Part shown: positions 1 through 7,690 of the stretch, piece by piece
Layout: every line of letters begins with the position of its first letter
Position numbering within the stretch: position 1 is the first letter of the stretch
Assembly (NCBI GenBank): GCA_903838415.1
Contig: CAILYI010000268.1
Location: forward strand, 1-32,058
Source: an uncultured Anaerolineae bacterium
GTDB taxonomy: Bacteria; Chloroflexota; Anaerolineae; Anaerolineales; Villigracilaceae
Direction of reading: 5' to 3'
DNA: 32,058 nt
The notes under the pieces: generated by a model
Databases searched by the model: none
Seen by the model: the letters and a program-made list of their open reading frames with translations, nothing else
Told to the model about the DNA's origin: nothing
Translations under genes and position numbers: made by a program

Positions 1-20
1 CCCTGTAGGGCCTTTTGATT
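1..20 (+). terminator. Possible right arm of a terminator cut by the window edge
   Basis: The first bases read CCCTGTAGGGCCTTTTG, a GC-rich block followed by a short T run, as expected for the 3' arm of a rho-independent terminator whose 5' arm lies outside the window. This cannot be confirmed without the upstream bases. The rest of the leader (21-181) shows no gene. It holds a small GCGC...GCGC dyad just before the Shine-Dalgarno of the first gene. Confidence 0.25.
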
Positions 21-181
21 TTGGAATCATTCTGATCCAGCGAAAGAACCGACACGCAAAATGGCTTCTTGCCCCGAAAACCATCCAATCTGTCAATTTC
101 CCAAAGTTGTATGACAAAGTATCCAATTTTGTGATTTAATTGAGACAGAGCGCAACCAGCGCTTAATAGGAGGCACTACTA

Positions 182-1600
182 ATGTGGACTGAATACATCA
201 CCGCCACAAGCACCGAACAAGCTGTCCGCATGCTGGCAGAAAAAGGCACCAAGGCCCGCATCGTGGCCGGAGCGACCGACCTGATCCTTGAACTGGAACG
301 CGGCGTTCGCACCGGGACTGAAACACTTATCGACATCACCCGCATCCCCGGGATCGATCGGATTACGATGGATGAAGACGGCGTCATCCATCTTGGCCCG
401 CTTGTCACACACAACCATGTGGCAGCATCCAAGCTGCTGCGCGAAAAAGCCTATCCGCTCGCCCGCGCAAGCTGGGAAGTTGGCGCGCCGCAAATCCGCA
501 ACCGCGGCACCGTGGCAGGCAACCTGATCACCGGCAGCCCCGCCAACGACACCATCACCCCGCTCATGGCGTTGGATGCCTGGTTGACTTTGCAATCGTC
601 ACGAGGCGAGCGCAAAGTCAAATTGCAGGATTTCTATACCGGTGTGCGCAAAACCGTTTTAGCGGCCGATGAAATGCTGGTGGACATCGCCTTTAAGGGA
701 TTGGACGCCACCCAGCATGGAACGTTCGTTAAAGTGGCCTTACGCCGCGCGCAGGCCATTTCCGTTATCAACCTGGCCATCATATTGACCCTTGACTCTG
801 CCACCGTTAAACAGGCCGTCATCACCCTGGGAGCTGTCGCCCCGAAAATCATTCACGCGACAGAAGCAGAATCCTACCTTAGCGGAAAAACACTGACGGA
901 CGAGGTCATCGCCAAAGCCGCAGAACTAACCCGCGACGCATCCAGGCCGATCGACGACATCCGCAGTTCCGCCGATTACCGGCGCGAAATGGTGAAGGTC
1001 TTCACCGCGCGCGGGTTAAAGTCGCTGCGCGATGGACAGGAACAAGCCGGAATGCCGGATGATCCTATCACGCTGATGGGCACGTCCCACTCAACCGGCG
1101 CAAACGGCTTCTCGGGCGCGCACCACACTGAGGGGTCGGTCATCCAAACCCGAATTAATGGCCGGGATTACACTTTTACATCCGGCTTTGAAAAAACCCT
1201 GCTGCGCCTACTGCGCGAAGATGCAGGCTTGATTGGCACGAAAGAAGGCTGCGCCGAAGGCGAATGCGGCGCATGTACCGTCTTCCTGGATGGCACAGCC
1301 GTGATGGCCTGCATGGTGCCTGCCCCGCGGGCGCACGGCGCAGAAATTGTGACCGTGGAAGGCCTGGCAAATGGCGAACAACTCCACCCGGTTCAGGAAG
1401 CTTTCATTCAAGACGGTGCGGTGCAATGTGGTTACTGCTCACCAGGATTCTTGATGTCGGCCGCCAAACTGCTGGAAGAACGCTCCAAGCCCACAAAAAA
1501 CGAAATCGAACAAGCAATTACTGGTAATTTATGCCGCTGTACTGGTTACTATAAGATCGTTCAGGCTATTGAGGACGCCAGCAATAAATTGGAGACATAA
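182..1600 (+). CDS. Molybdenum hydroxylase FAD-binding and 2Fe-2S subunits fused in one protein
   Basis: This 472-residue protein supplies the electron-transfer half of a xanthine dehydrogenase/CO dehydrogenase-family enzyme, passing electrons from the molybdenum site through two 2Fe-2S clusters to FAD. Residues ~1-175 are the FAD_binding_5 domain (AGATDLI near the start, then IRNRGTVAGNLITGSPANDT), and ~180-285 match the CO_deh_flav_C domain. A Gly/Ser/Thr-rich linker (~290-315) leads to the ferredoxin-like part. The plant-type cluster ligands are C357, C362, C365 and C377; the second cluster has C416, C419, C451 and C453 (QCGYCSPGF and LCRCTGY). The start has a clear AGGAGG nine bases upstream. 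The order FAD then Fe-S is the reverse of the usual fused XDH order (Fe-S then FAD). The catalytic partner is the gene at 2108. The substrate cannot be told from sequence. Confidence 0.93.
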   Translation: MWTEYITATSTEQAVRMLAEKGTKARIVAGATDLILELERGVRTGTETLIDITRIPGIDRITMDEDGVIHLGPLVTHNHVAASKLLREKAYPLARASWEVGAPQIRNRGTVAGNLITGSPANDTITPLMALDAWLTLQSSRGERKVKLQDFYTGVRKTVLAADEMLVDIAFKGLDATQHGTFVKVALRRAQAISVINLAIILTLDSATVKQAVITLGAVAPKIIHATEAESYLSGKTLTDEVIAKAAELTRDASRPIDDIRSSADYRREMVKVFTARGLKSLRDGQEQAGMPDDPITLMGTSHSTGANGFSGAHHTEGSVIQTRINGRDYTFTSGFEKTLLRLLREDAGLIGTKEGCAEGECGACTVFLDGTAVMACMVPAPRAHGAEIVTVEGLANGEQLHPVQEAFIQDGAVQCGYCSPGFLMSAAKLLEERSKPTKNEIEQAITGNLCRCTGYYKIVQAIEDASNKLET

Positions 1601-1601
1601 A

Positions 1602-2021
1602 ATGGCAAAATATAATACCTTCCAAAAGGCTAAAGAAGCGCCGCGCAACGTAATCCACCCGGTTTGGCGCGGAATTGGTTGTGTAATCATAGTTCTCATG
1701 CCGATTGTTTCGGGAGCTGCAGCCCAGCTTTTACTCGACTTTGGCAAAAGTCAGAAATGGCCATTCCTTTACGAACTCAGCACCGCGGTACGCTTTCCAG
1801 ATATCGTTTACAAGATACCCGGGGTTTTGGTGGTGGCAAATTATATTTCATCCATCCCGTACCTTAAAGCATTAACATTGTTTTTTGTGTTGGTGTTAAT
1901 CCTTTTATCGGGTATTTTTGCGGTGCTCAATTCGGTGCTTTATCGCGTGATCGGCCCGCCACGTTACACCCCGCTGGACGAACCGGCGCCACGCGTCAAA
2001 ACCAAACGCTATACACGCTGA
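1602..2021 (+). CDS. Small membrane protein of unknown function inside the molybdenum hydroxylase operon
   Basis: I do not recognise this 139-residue protein. The start at 1602 is chosen because GGAG (1591-1594) lies seven bases upstream, inside the end of the previous gene, with only one base between stop and start. It has two hydrophobic segments likely to span the membrane: ~25-47 (IGCVIIVLMPIVSGAAAQLL) and ~90-112 (ALTLFFVLVLILLSGIFAVL). The N- and C-termini are basic (KTKRYTR at the end), so both probably face the cytoplasm, with a ~45-residue loop outside. Its place between two subunits of one enzyme suggests co-expression and perhaps a role in membrane attachment or assembly, which is inference only. 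A later in-frame start is unlikely given the good ribosome binding site. Confidence 0.8.
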   Translation: MAKYNTFQKAKEAPRNVIHPVWRGIGCVIIVLMPIVSGAAAQLLLDFGKSQKWPFLYELSTAVRFPDIVYKIPGVLVVANYISSIPYLKALTLFFVLVLILLSGIFAVLNSVLYRVIGPPRYTPLDEPAPRVKTKRYTR

Positions 2022-2107
2022 AGCCAATCTGAAAGCAGGTTTTGCGTTCATCGAGCCACCGTATTATCAAGGGCTCTATAAGTATTATTTTCTGTATCGA
2101 GGCATTT

Positions 2108-4321
2108 ATGACCACCATCGTAGGACAATCTGTTCCACGTATTGATGCAAAAGAGAAAGTAACCGGCGCGGCACAGTATTCTGGCGATATCGTCATGCCG
2201 GGCATGCTCCACATGAAGCTTTTATTCGCGGATAGACCCCATGCCCGCGTGCTGAGTATCGACACATCCGCAGCCGAGGCGCTGGCGGGAGTGGCAGCTG
2301 TGCTGACCGCCAAGGATGTGCCGGTCAACGAATATGGCCTGCAAATCAACGATCAACCCGTGCTATGCGGCCCCGGTTCCAGCAAAGCTGGCGGAGATAT
2401 CATCCGCTTTGTGGGCGACCAGGTGGCGATTGTTGTTGCTGAAACCGAGCAAATCGCCGCCAAAGCCGTCAAGCTGATCAAGGTTGAATACGAAAATCTT
2501 CCAGTCATCACAGATGCAGAGGAAGCCATCAAACCGGGAGCGTATGCGCTGCACCCCGAAATTGGCGTTTCGAACATCTGCGTGCACGACAAAATCCGCA
2601 AAGGCGATGTGGAAGCTGCTTTCGCCAAGTCTGATGTCATCGTGGAGGGCGAATACCGAGTTCCTGTGCAGGAACACGCGTATTTACAACCTGAAGCCGG
2701 TGTGGCTTATGTGGATGAGAATGGCCTGCTGACCATTAAAGCCGCCGGTCAATGGACACATGCTGACCAGAAACAAATCGCCCATGCGCTCGGACTGCCA
2801 CAGGATCAGGTCCGCGTGCAATACCCGGTGATTGGCGGCGCTTTCGGCGGACGTGAAGACATGTCAGTGCAAATTGTGCTGGCCCTGGCGGCATTCAAAC
2901 TCAAAAGGCCGGTCAAAACCATCTGGTCCCGCAAAGAATCATTGTTCGGACACGGCAAACGGCATGCCATGGTCATCCGGGCTAAATGGGGCGCGACCAA
3001 AGACGGCAAACTGACTGCCGCAGAAACAACCTTTATCGCTGATGGCGGCGCCTACATGTACACCAGCAACAAAGTGCTGGGGAATGCCACCATCACCCAA
3101 ACCGGTCCGTACTACATCCCCAACTTCAAATCGGATGTATATGGCGTTTACACCAATAACGTGCCCGGCGCAGCTTTCCGCGGATTCGGCGCGCCTCAGG
3201 CGCAGTTCATGGCTGAGATGCAAATGAACAAGCTGGCCGAAAAACTGGGACTCGACCTGGTGGAATTCCGTCTACGCAACACGCTGAAAGAAGGCGATAC
3301 GCTGGATGTACAAACCCCGGCTGTCGGCCCGATTTCCACGGTTCAAGTCATCGAAGCGGCGGCGCGGCGCGCAGGCTGGGATAAAACCTCGCAGGGCTGG
3401 AAACGCGTCGAAAACGGACAATCAGCGGCTGGAAAATCTCCATCCAATCTTGTTCGAGGAGTTGGCCTGGCGGCTGGCTTCAAAAACATTGGATTCAGTT
3501 TTGGCTATAAAGATAATTGCTGGGCTCGCGTAGAAATCTATGGAAATGGTTCGATTGAACGCGTGGTGGTCTACAACGCCGCCGCCGAAGTCGGACAGGG
3601 AAATCACACCATCCTGGCGCAATTAGCGGCCGAAGCCATTGGCATATCTTTTGACAAAGTGGAAATGATCACGATGGACACGCTTAACATGGGCAGCGCC
3701 GGGTCGGCTTCAGCCTCACGGCTGACCTTCATGTCGGGGAATGCTGTCAAGGGCGCGGCAGAGCGGGCACGCGCAAAATGGGATGCCGAAGAACGGCCGG
3801 TCGTTGTCGAATATACGTATTTCGCCCCTGAAACCACACCTTTCGACAAGGAAACTGGGGAGTGCTTGCCCAATTTCGCGTACGCCTATGTTGCCCAGGC
3901 CGCGGAAGTGGAAGTCGATACCGAAACTGGTCAGATTCGTGTTTTGAAGATTATCTCCGCGGACGATGTTGGAAAAGCTATCAACCCGGCGCAGGTGGAA
4001 GGCCAGATTGAAGGCGGCGTAGTGCAAGCTATCGGCTATGTGATGATGGAAAACTACATTTCACGCGATGGCTACGTACTGACTGATCAATTCAGCACCT
4101 ATCTCATCCCCACCATTCTGGATATTCCGGTGAAAGTCGAATCGCTGGTAGTTGAAGTCCCGGACGAGCGTGGCCCCTGGGGCGCAAGAGGTTTGGGCGA
4201 ACTACCCTATTTGCCGATGGCCCCTGCCATCATGGCAGCCGTCCACGATGCGACGGGTGTTTGGTTCGATGAATTTCCGCTAACCCCAGAAAGAGTGCTG
4301 CGAGGTTTGGGAAAAATCTAA
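2108..4321 (+). CDS. Molybdenum hydroxylase catalytic (molybdopterin-binding) subunit
   Basis: This 737-residue protein is the molybdopterin-binding, substrate-oxidising subunit of the xanthine dehydrogenase/aldehyde oxidase/CoxL superfamily. The start at 2108 is preferred over 2042 because MTTIVGQSVPRIDAKEKVTG is the family N-terminus and GAGG sits five bases upstream. Residues ~15-125 form the a/b hammerhead domain. The molybdopterin-binding motifs are GGAFGGRED (243-251), AAFRGFGAPQ (355-364) and EVGQGNH (494-500), followed by a GSAGSASASR segment. The putative catalytic Glu is E698 in GLGEL. The selenocysteine/cysteine CoxL loop (AYxCSFR) is not seen, so CO oxidation is not indicated; a purine or another N-heterocycle or aldehyde is more likely. 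The region between ~568 and 575 appears a little shorter than usual. It closes the operon and is followed by a terminator. Confidence 0.92.
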   Translation: MTTIVGQSVPRIDAKEKVTGAAQYSGDIVMPGMLHMKLLFADRPHARVLSIDTSAAEALAGVAAVLTAKDVPVNEYGLQINDQPVLCGPGSSKAGGDIIRFVGDQVAIVVAETEQIAAKAVKLIKVEYENLPVITDAEEAIKPGAYALHPEIGVSNICVHDKIRKGDVEAAFAKSDVIVEGEYRVPVQEHAYLQPEAGVAYVDENGLLTIKAAGQWTHADQKQIAHALGLPQDQVRVQYPVIGGAFGGREDMSVQIVLALAAFKLKRPVKTIWSRKESLFGHGKRHAMVIRAKWGATKDGKLTAAETTFIADGGAYMYTSNKVLGNATITQTGPYYIPNFKSDVYGVYTNNVPGAAFRGFGAPQAQFMAEMQMNKLAEKLGLDLVEFRLRNTLKEGDTLDVQTPAVGPISTVQVIEAAARRAGWDKTSQGWKRVENGQSAAGKSPSNLVRGVGLAAGFKNIGFSFGYKDNCWARVEIYGNGSIERVVVYNAAAEVGQGNHTILAQLAAEAIGISFDKVEMITMDTLNMGSAGSASASRLTFMSGNAVKGAAERARAKWDAEERPVVVEYTYFAPETTPFDKETGECLPNFAYAYVAQAAEVEVDTETGQIRVLKIISADDVGKAINPAQVEGQIEGGVVQAIGYVMMENYISRDGYVLTDQFSTYLIPTILDIPVKVESLVVEVPDERGPWGARGLGELPYLPMAPAIMAAVHDATGVWFDEFPLTPERVLRGLGKI

Positions 4322-4340
4322 TCTTTTCCACGGAAACGCA

Positions 4341-4387
4341 AACGGTGTAAAGACTGAAAGACACAGTCTTTACACCGTTATTTTTTT
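4341..4387 (+). terminator. Rho-independent terminator of the molybdenum hydroxylase operon
   Basis: A perfect 16-bp stem (4341-4356 with 4364-4379) and a 7-base loop are followed by an A and seven T on the + strand. It starts 20 bases after the stop of the molybdopterin subunit. Confidence 0.92.
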
Positions 4388-4409
4388 ATCAGCCGGAAGA
4401 ACCCTGGTT

Positions 4410-4451
4410 AAGAAAACCCGCCGCTGGATGAGGGGGGCATCCAACGACGGG
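4410..4451 (-). terminator. Rho-independent terminator of the orphan riboswitch unit
   Basis: On the minus strand 4451-4438 pairs with 4430-4417 (14 bp including two G-T pairs) around a C-rich 7-base loop, and TTTTCTT follows at 4416-4410. There is no T run on the other side, so it works for minus-strand transcription only. It begins seven bases after the closing stem of the riboswitch-like element. Confidence 0.82.
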
Positions 4452-4457
4452 TACTTC

Positions 4458-4572
4458 GCACTTTGTGGCAGTCTGGCGGTCGTGATCAGTTCTACCAATA
4501 CAGCCTGCTCTGATTTTAGGCCCATGACTTTGCGTCGCTTGCTTTCACAAGCTTTGCTATTTGTCGAAGTGC
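4458..4572 (-). ncRNA. c-di-GMP-I (GEMM-I)-like riboswitch, orphan
   Basis: Read on the minus strand, this stretch carries the hallmarks of GEMM-I RNAs in the right order: ATAGCAAAGC (4560-4551), the P2 hairpin GCTTGTGAAAGCAAGC with a GAAA tetraloop (4552-4537), the linker GACGCAAAG (4536-4528), and a P3 helix beginning GTCATGGGCCTAAA with the CCTAAA...GGTAG tetraloop receptor (GGTAG at 4496-4492). A closing P1 stem can form between 4572-4567 and 4463-4458. The family binds cyclic di-GMP or, in variants, cGAMP. The 3' core (GACCGCCAGACTGCC) fits the consensus less well. No gene lies downstream on this strand: the element is convergent with the molybdenum hydroxylase operon and lies 3' of the sensor kinase gene. 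Confidence 0.7.
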
Positions 4573-4578
4573 ACTGTT

Positions 4579-4607
4579 ATTATTACATAAATTTTCATTT
4601 GAAGCAA
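4579..4607 (-). promoter_or_regulatory. Predicted promoter of the orphan riboswitch
   Basis: On the minus strand TTGCTT (4607-4602) and AATAAT (4584-4579) are separated by 17 bases. The predicted start of transcription falls at about 4572, the first base of the P1 stem of the riboswitch-like RNA. The -10 box matches five of six consensus bases, the -35 box only three. The surroundings (4573-4640) are AT-rich and hold no gene. Confidence 0.45.
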
Positions 4608-4669
4608 TATGATTTTTCATTCCTAATAAAATTGTAAGGTGCTCGCAATGATCTCACAAAACGATAAGT

Positions 4670-5836
4670 TTATTTCGCAAATGGCAGTGTGAAGAAAAAT
4701 GTACTGCCCTGTCCTTCGCCTGCGCTTTCAACCCAGATGCGCCCCGCGTGGGCTTCAACCATGTGCTTCGCTATCGTCAACCCAATGCCTGAGCCGCCAC
4801 CAGCCGCGCGCGAGCGGGATTTATCCACGCGATAGAAACGGTCAAAGATGTTGGTCAAGCTTTCAGCCGGGATGCCGATGCCGCTATCTTTGACGGAAAG
4901 CTGCATTTCGCCATCAATTTTTGCCGCCGAAACGACCACTTCACCACCAGACGGGGTATAGGCCAGGGCATTTCCGATTAAATTTGTCAGGACCTGGGTA
5001 ACGCGATCTTCGTCAGCCAGAACCGGCGCAAGGTCTGAAGCAAGGTTGCGGGTGAGAGTCACGTGCTTTTCATCATATTGATACTGAAGCCGTTTGATGG
5101 TCGTCTCCACCAACATAGAAATCATGACCGGATGAATATCCAAACGATACGAGCCAGCTTCCACGCGGCTGAGTTCCTGCAAATCATCCACCAACCGGCT
5201 GAGTCGGCTGGCTTCCATGCGCACTTGCTCAAAGGTTTCGGGCGTGACCGGCAAAACACCATCGATCAGGCCTTCCATGTATCCGCCAATGGCGGTGAGC
5301 GGCGTGCGCAGTTCATGGCTGACGTCGCCGATTAACTGGCGGCGCATGGATTCAGTTTGCTCAAGGCGTTCGGCCATGCGGTTGAAGCGCCCTGCGAGTT
5401 GGCCCAATTCATCAGAACCACTGACCTGCACGCGTTCGTCGTAGCGACCATCAGCAATGCGCTGGGAGGCGCTCATCAAAGCCTGTAAAGGGGCCACAAT
5501 CTGGCGGCTAAAGAAAATACTGACAACAACCGCTACGAGAATGGCCGCCAGCGTGGCATACGCAATCGCTGACAATACCCCAGCGCGGAAATTGGTAAAA
5601 CCCAATCCCTGGCCTTGCCCCAGCGCGCGTCCCATGCCCGAACCGGGCACGACACCATCCATCATGCCACGGGCAGGCGCGCCGTTGACAATCATCGCAC
5701 CACTCTCCATGTAATGACTGTAAGCGGCCGGAGTTGAAAAAAACACGACGATAATCAAAACCGCCACACCAACCAGTAAAACTGCCAGGTAGGAGAGCAA
5801 AATTTTGGAACTGATATGTTCCCGAATGTATTTCAA
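4670..5836 (-). CDS. Membrane sensor histidine kinase (HAMP, BaeS-like)
   Basis: A 388-residue two-component sensor. Transmembrane helix 1 is at ~12-34, a short extracytoplasmic loop rich in Gly and Met follows (~35-84), and helix 2 is at ~85-108. The HAMP domain is ~109-161. The dimerisation domain carries the phospho-acceptor His174 in DVSHELRTPL. The ATP-binding domain has the N-box Asn289 (NLIGNALAYTP), the G1 box DSGIGIP (317-323) and the G2 box GSGIGLTIAK. All catalytic motifs look intact. The start is a TTG that overlaps the stop of the response regulator gene by four bases (TTGA), so the two are translationally coupled. The small Met-rich sensor loop could suggest envelope or metal sensing, but the signal cannot be read from sequence. 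Confidence 0.93.
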   Translation of the reverse strand: MKYIREHISSKILLSYLAVLLVGVAVLIIVVFFSTPAAYSHYMESGAMIVNGAPARGMMDGVVPGSGMGRALGQGQGLGFTNFRAGVLSAIAYATLAAILVAVVVSIFFSRQIVAPLQALMSASQRIADGRYDERVQVSGSDELGQLAGRFNRMAERLEQTESMRRQLIGDVSHELRTPLTAIGGYMEGLIDGVLPVTPETFEQVRMEASRLSRLVDDLQELSRVEAGSYRLDIHPVMISMLVETTIKRLQYQYDEKHVTLTRNLASDLAPVLADEDRVTQVLTNLIGNALAYTPSGGEVVVSAAKIDGEMQLSVKDSGIGIPAESLTNIFDRFYRVDKSRSRAAGGGSGIGLTIAKHMVEAHAGRIWVESAGEGQGSTFFFTLPFAK

Positions 5837-6513
5837 ACCGGCTCATCCTCAAAGCGATAACCCACACCGCGCACAGTGGCAATTAATTCATCACCGTTGA
5901 TTTTTTGGCGCACATGCCCCAGGTGAACATCCACCACGCGCATTTCGCCAAAATACGAACCGCCCCACACTTTTTCGAGTAACTGTTCACGGGTCAGCAC
6001 GCGTCCGCGATTTTCGGCCAGGGCTTTGAGCAAATCAAATTCGATGGCGGTAAATTCGATCGGTTGACCGTCCACCGTTACAGAACGTGCGGCGGAATCG
6101 ATCGTGACCCGTTTAAAGGCCATGACGGTCGACTCCCCGAAACCTGTCCCCTTTTGCTGACGGCGCAACGCCGCCTTGATTCTCGCTACCAGCTCGCGGG
6201 GGCTGAACGGTTTCGTGACGTAATCGTCGGCCCCAACCGATAAACCGATAATTTTATCGGTTTCCTCGGTTTTCGCCGTCAACAGGATCACATACACATC
6301 CGATTCGCGGCGCAGGCGTGAGAGCAGTTCAATCCCATCCAGGCCGGGAAGCATCAGATCGAGCACGATTAAATCGGGCTTGTAGGCCTTGGCAGCCTTC
6401 AGACCCGTTACGCCATCAGCAGCGGTAAAAACTTCATAGCCTTCGGGCTTAAGATACGCGCTGACCAGATTGACAATGGACGGTTCGTCATCAATAATGA
6501 GGATTTTTGACAT
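5833..6513 (-). CDS. OmpR/PhoB-family response regulator
   Basis: A 226-residue regulator and the partner of the kinase that follows it. The receiver domain (1-~115) has the acidic pair D8/D9, the phospho-acceptor D52 (VLDLMLPGLDG), T79 and K101. The winged-helix DNA-binding domain (~130-224) has the typical FTAIEFDLLKAL, the recognition region VVDVHLGHVRQKI and the closing TVRGVGYRFED. The start ATG has only a weak upstream GGA. The leader (6514-6600) is AT-rich and probably contains the promoter of this two-gene operon, but no convincing -35/-10 pair was found. Its targets are unknown. Confidence 0.95.
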   Translation of the reverse strand: MSKILIIDDEPSIVNLVSAYLKPEGYEVFTAADGVTGLKAAKAYKPDLIVLDLMLPGLDGIELLSRLRRESDVYVILLTAKTEETDKIIGLSVGADDYVTKPFSPRELVARIKAALRRQQKGTGFGESTVMAFKRVTIDSAARSVTVDGQPIEFTAIEFDLLKALAENRGRVLTREQLLEKVWGGSYFGEMRVVDVHLGHVRQKINGDELIATVRGVGYRFEDEPV

Positions 6514-6594
6514 AGTTCCATTTTAGCAGATTGTTCTGCCCGAGAATAAAAACCCGGTAAAGCTATTTTAAAGATTGTGTAAAGGATATTCCAA

Positions 6595-6632
6595 AAGCAA
6601 AGGGTGACGGGAGCCTGGCTCCAATCACCCTT
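6595..6632 (-). terminator. Probable terminator of the YHS-domain gene
   Basis: On the minus strand AAGGGTGA (6632-6625) pairs with TCACCCTT (6607-6600), enclosing GGAGCC/GGCTCC after a two-base mismatch. TTTGCTTTT follows. It starts nine bases after the YHS gene's stop and would separate that gene from the response regulator operon. Confidence 0.6.
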
Positions 6633-6640
6633 CTTGTAAC

Positions 6641-6817
6641 TCACATCATTTGGATCAGCGGCCCTTTACCAGTCAAGATGGCTTCGGGGTCTTTCTCGAA
6701 GGTACGCTTGCAGCCAGGGGCGCAGAAGTAATATGTTTTGCCGTTATATTCAGATTTCCACTGGGCGGTTTCGGTTTCAACCTTCATTTTGCAGACAGGA
6801 TCAATTTCAATAGACAT
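6641..6817 (-). CDS. Small YHS-domain protein
   Basis: A 58-residue protein consisting of little more than one YHS domain. The motifs are DPVCKMKV at residues 6-13 and TYYFCAPGCKRTFEKDPEA in the middle, giving three cysteines (C9, C33, C37) that in this family are proposed to bind metal such as copper or heavy metals. The start has a strong AAGGAG six to seven bases upstream. It is divergent from the NYN gene with only 40 bases between the two starts, so their promoters share that gap. A hairpin terminator follows. Its short length means it is easily missed by automatic gene finding. A role as a metallochaperone or metal-resistance accessory is suggested by the family only. Confidence 0.88.
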   Translation of the reverse strand: MSIEIDPVCKMKVETETAQWKSEYNGKTYYFCAPGCKRTFEKDPEAILTGKGPLIQMM

Positions 6818-6845
6818 ACAAAGCTCCTTTCAGGATTTAAGCAAG

Positions 6846-6851
6846 TATAAT
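6846..6851 (+). promoter_or_regulatory. Perfect -10 box directly before the NYN gene (leaderless mRNA predicted)
   Basis: TATAAT lies six bases before the ATG at 6858, the distance at which transcription normally starts. The mRNA would therefore begin at or next to the start codon. There is no Shine-Dalgarno sequence. No good -35 box is visible; that region doubles as the Shine-Dalgarno and leader of the divergent YHS gene. Confidence 0.55.
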
Positions 6852-6857
6852 AAAAAT

Positions 6858-7634
6858 ATGCCAGAAGAGCAAATCTCATCCCTTTCAAGACGAAAAATCG
6901 CCATGTTGATCGACGGCGATAATGCCCAATCCAGCCTTTTGCCGCAAATGTTGGTGGAAGCCGGCAAGTACGGCATGGTTACCGTCCGCCGAATTTACGG
7001 CGATTGGACCACACCCAATATGAATTCATGGAAGGATGTGCTGAACTTCCACGCCATCCAACCGATTCAACAATTCCGCTACACCATCGGCAAAAACGCC
7101 ACCGACAGCGCCATGATCATCGACGCAATGGATATCATGCACTCGAGAGTAGTCGACGGTTTCTGCCTGGTCTCGAGCGACAGTGATTATACCCGCCTCG
7201 CCACCCGCATTCGAGAATCCGGCATTTTTGTGATGGGCATCGGAGAAAAGAAAACGCCCAAGCCTTTTGTCAATGCCTGCGACGTGTTTGTCTACACAGA
7301 AAACCTGGTCACCGAAGCAAAACCTGCCAAGCCACGCATCCGCAAGCCAACCACCACCAACAGCGGCAAAAAGAAAGAAGAAAAAGAAGAGAAAGAAGAA
7401 GCCGACCCGATGCCTATCCTTGAAAAAGCCTTTGAAATGGCTGTGCAGGAAGATGGCTGGGCCCGCCTCGACCACATGGGCAACGCGCTTTACCAACTGG
7501 ATCCGGGTTTCGACCCACGCACCTACGGTCAGCGCCAACTCTCGCGGCTGGTGGGAAATCTCAAAGACTATTTTGAAATGCGCTCACAGGAAACAGACGG
7601 GTCAAACCTGTTTTACGTCAAAATGAAGGAATAA
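6858..7634 (+). CDS. NYN-domain ribonuclease-like protein with C-terminal LOTUS/OST-HTH domain
   Basis: A 258-residue protein of the LabA/DUF88-type NYN family, PIN-fold proteins that are thought to cut RNA. The domain covers ~10-150 and keeps the acidic residues: D19 and D21 in LIDGDN, D83 in NATDSAM, D108 and D110 in SSDSDY. A lysine/glutamate-rich linker (~160-183, GKKKEEKEEKEEAD) leads to an OST-HTH/LOTUS domain (~185-258), an RNA-binding winged helix in other proteins. The start at 6858 is chosen because the NYN domain begins right after it and an upstream TATAAT would make the longer frame untranscribed. An RNA-processing or RNA-decay role is inferred. It is monocistronic, with a strong terminator 20 bases downstream. 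Confidence 0.88.
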   Translation: MPEEQISSLSRRKIAMLIDGDNAQSSLLPQMLVEAGKYGMVTVRRIYGDWTTPNMNSWKDVLNFHAIQPIQQFRYTIGKNATDSAMIIDAMDIMHSRVVDGFCLVSSDSDYTRLATRIRESGIFVMGIGEKKTPKPFVNACDVFVYTENLVTEAKPAKPRIRKPTTTNSGKKKEEKEEKEEADPMPILEKAFEMAVQEDGWARLDHMGNALYQLDPGFDPRTYGQRQLSRLVGNLKDYFEMRSQETDGSNLFYVKMKE

Positions 7635-7654
7635 GAAACAATAGAAATCCCCCC

Positions 7655-7689
7655 ACTGGGGCAGGTCTGAGACCTGCCCCAGTTTTGTT
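7655..7689 (+). terminator. Rho-independent terminator after the NYN gene
   Basis: A perfect 13-bp GC-rich stem (7655-7667 with 7671-7683) has a 3-base loop and is followed by TTTGTT. Confidence 0.85.
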
Positions 7690-7690
7690 A

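Noticed and set aside
121-160. CRP-like site TGTGATTTAATTGAGACA before the molybdenum hydroxylase operon
   Set aside because: Only the left half-site matches; the right half does not fit TCACA.
4428-4637. A 69-codon open frame on + in the gap after the molybdenum hydroxylase operon
   Set aside because: It has no Shine-Dalgarno and no recognisable domain, and it coincides with the riboswitch-like RNA and terminator on the opposite strand.
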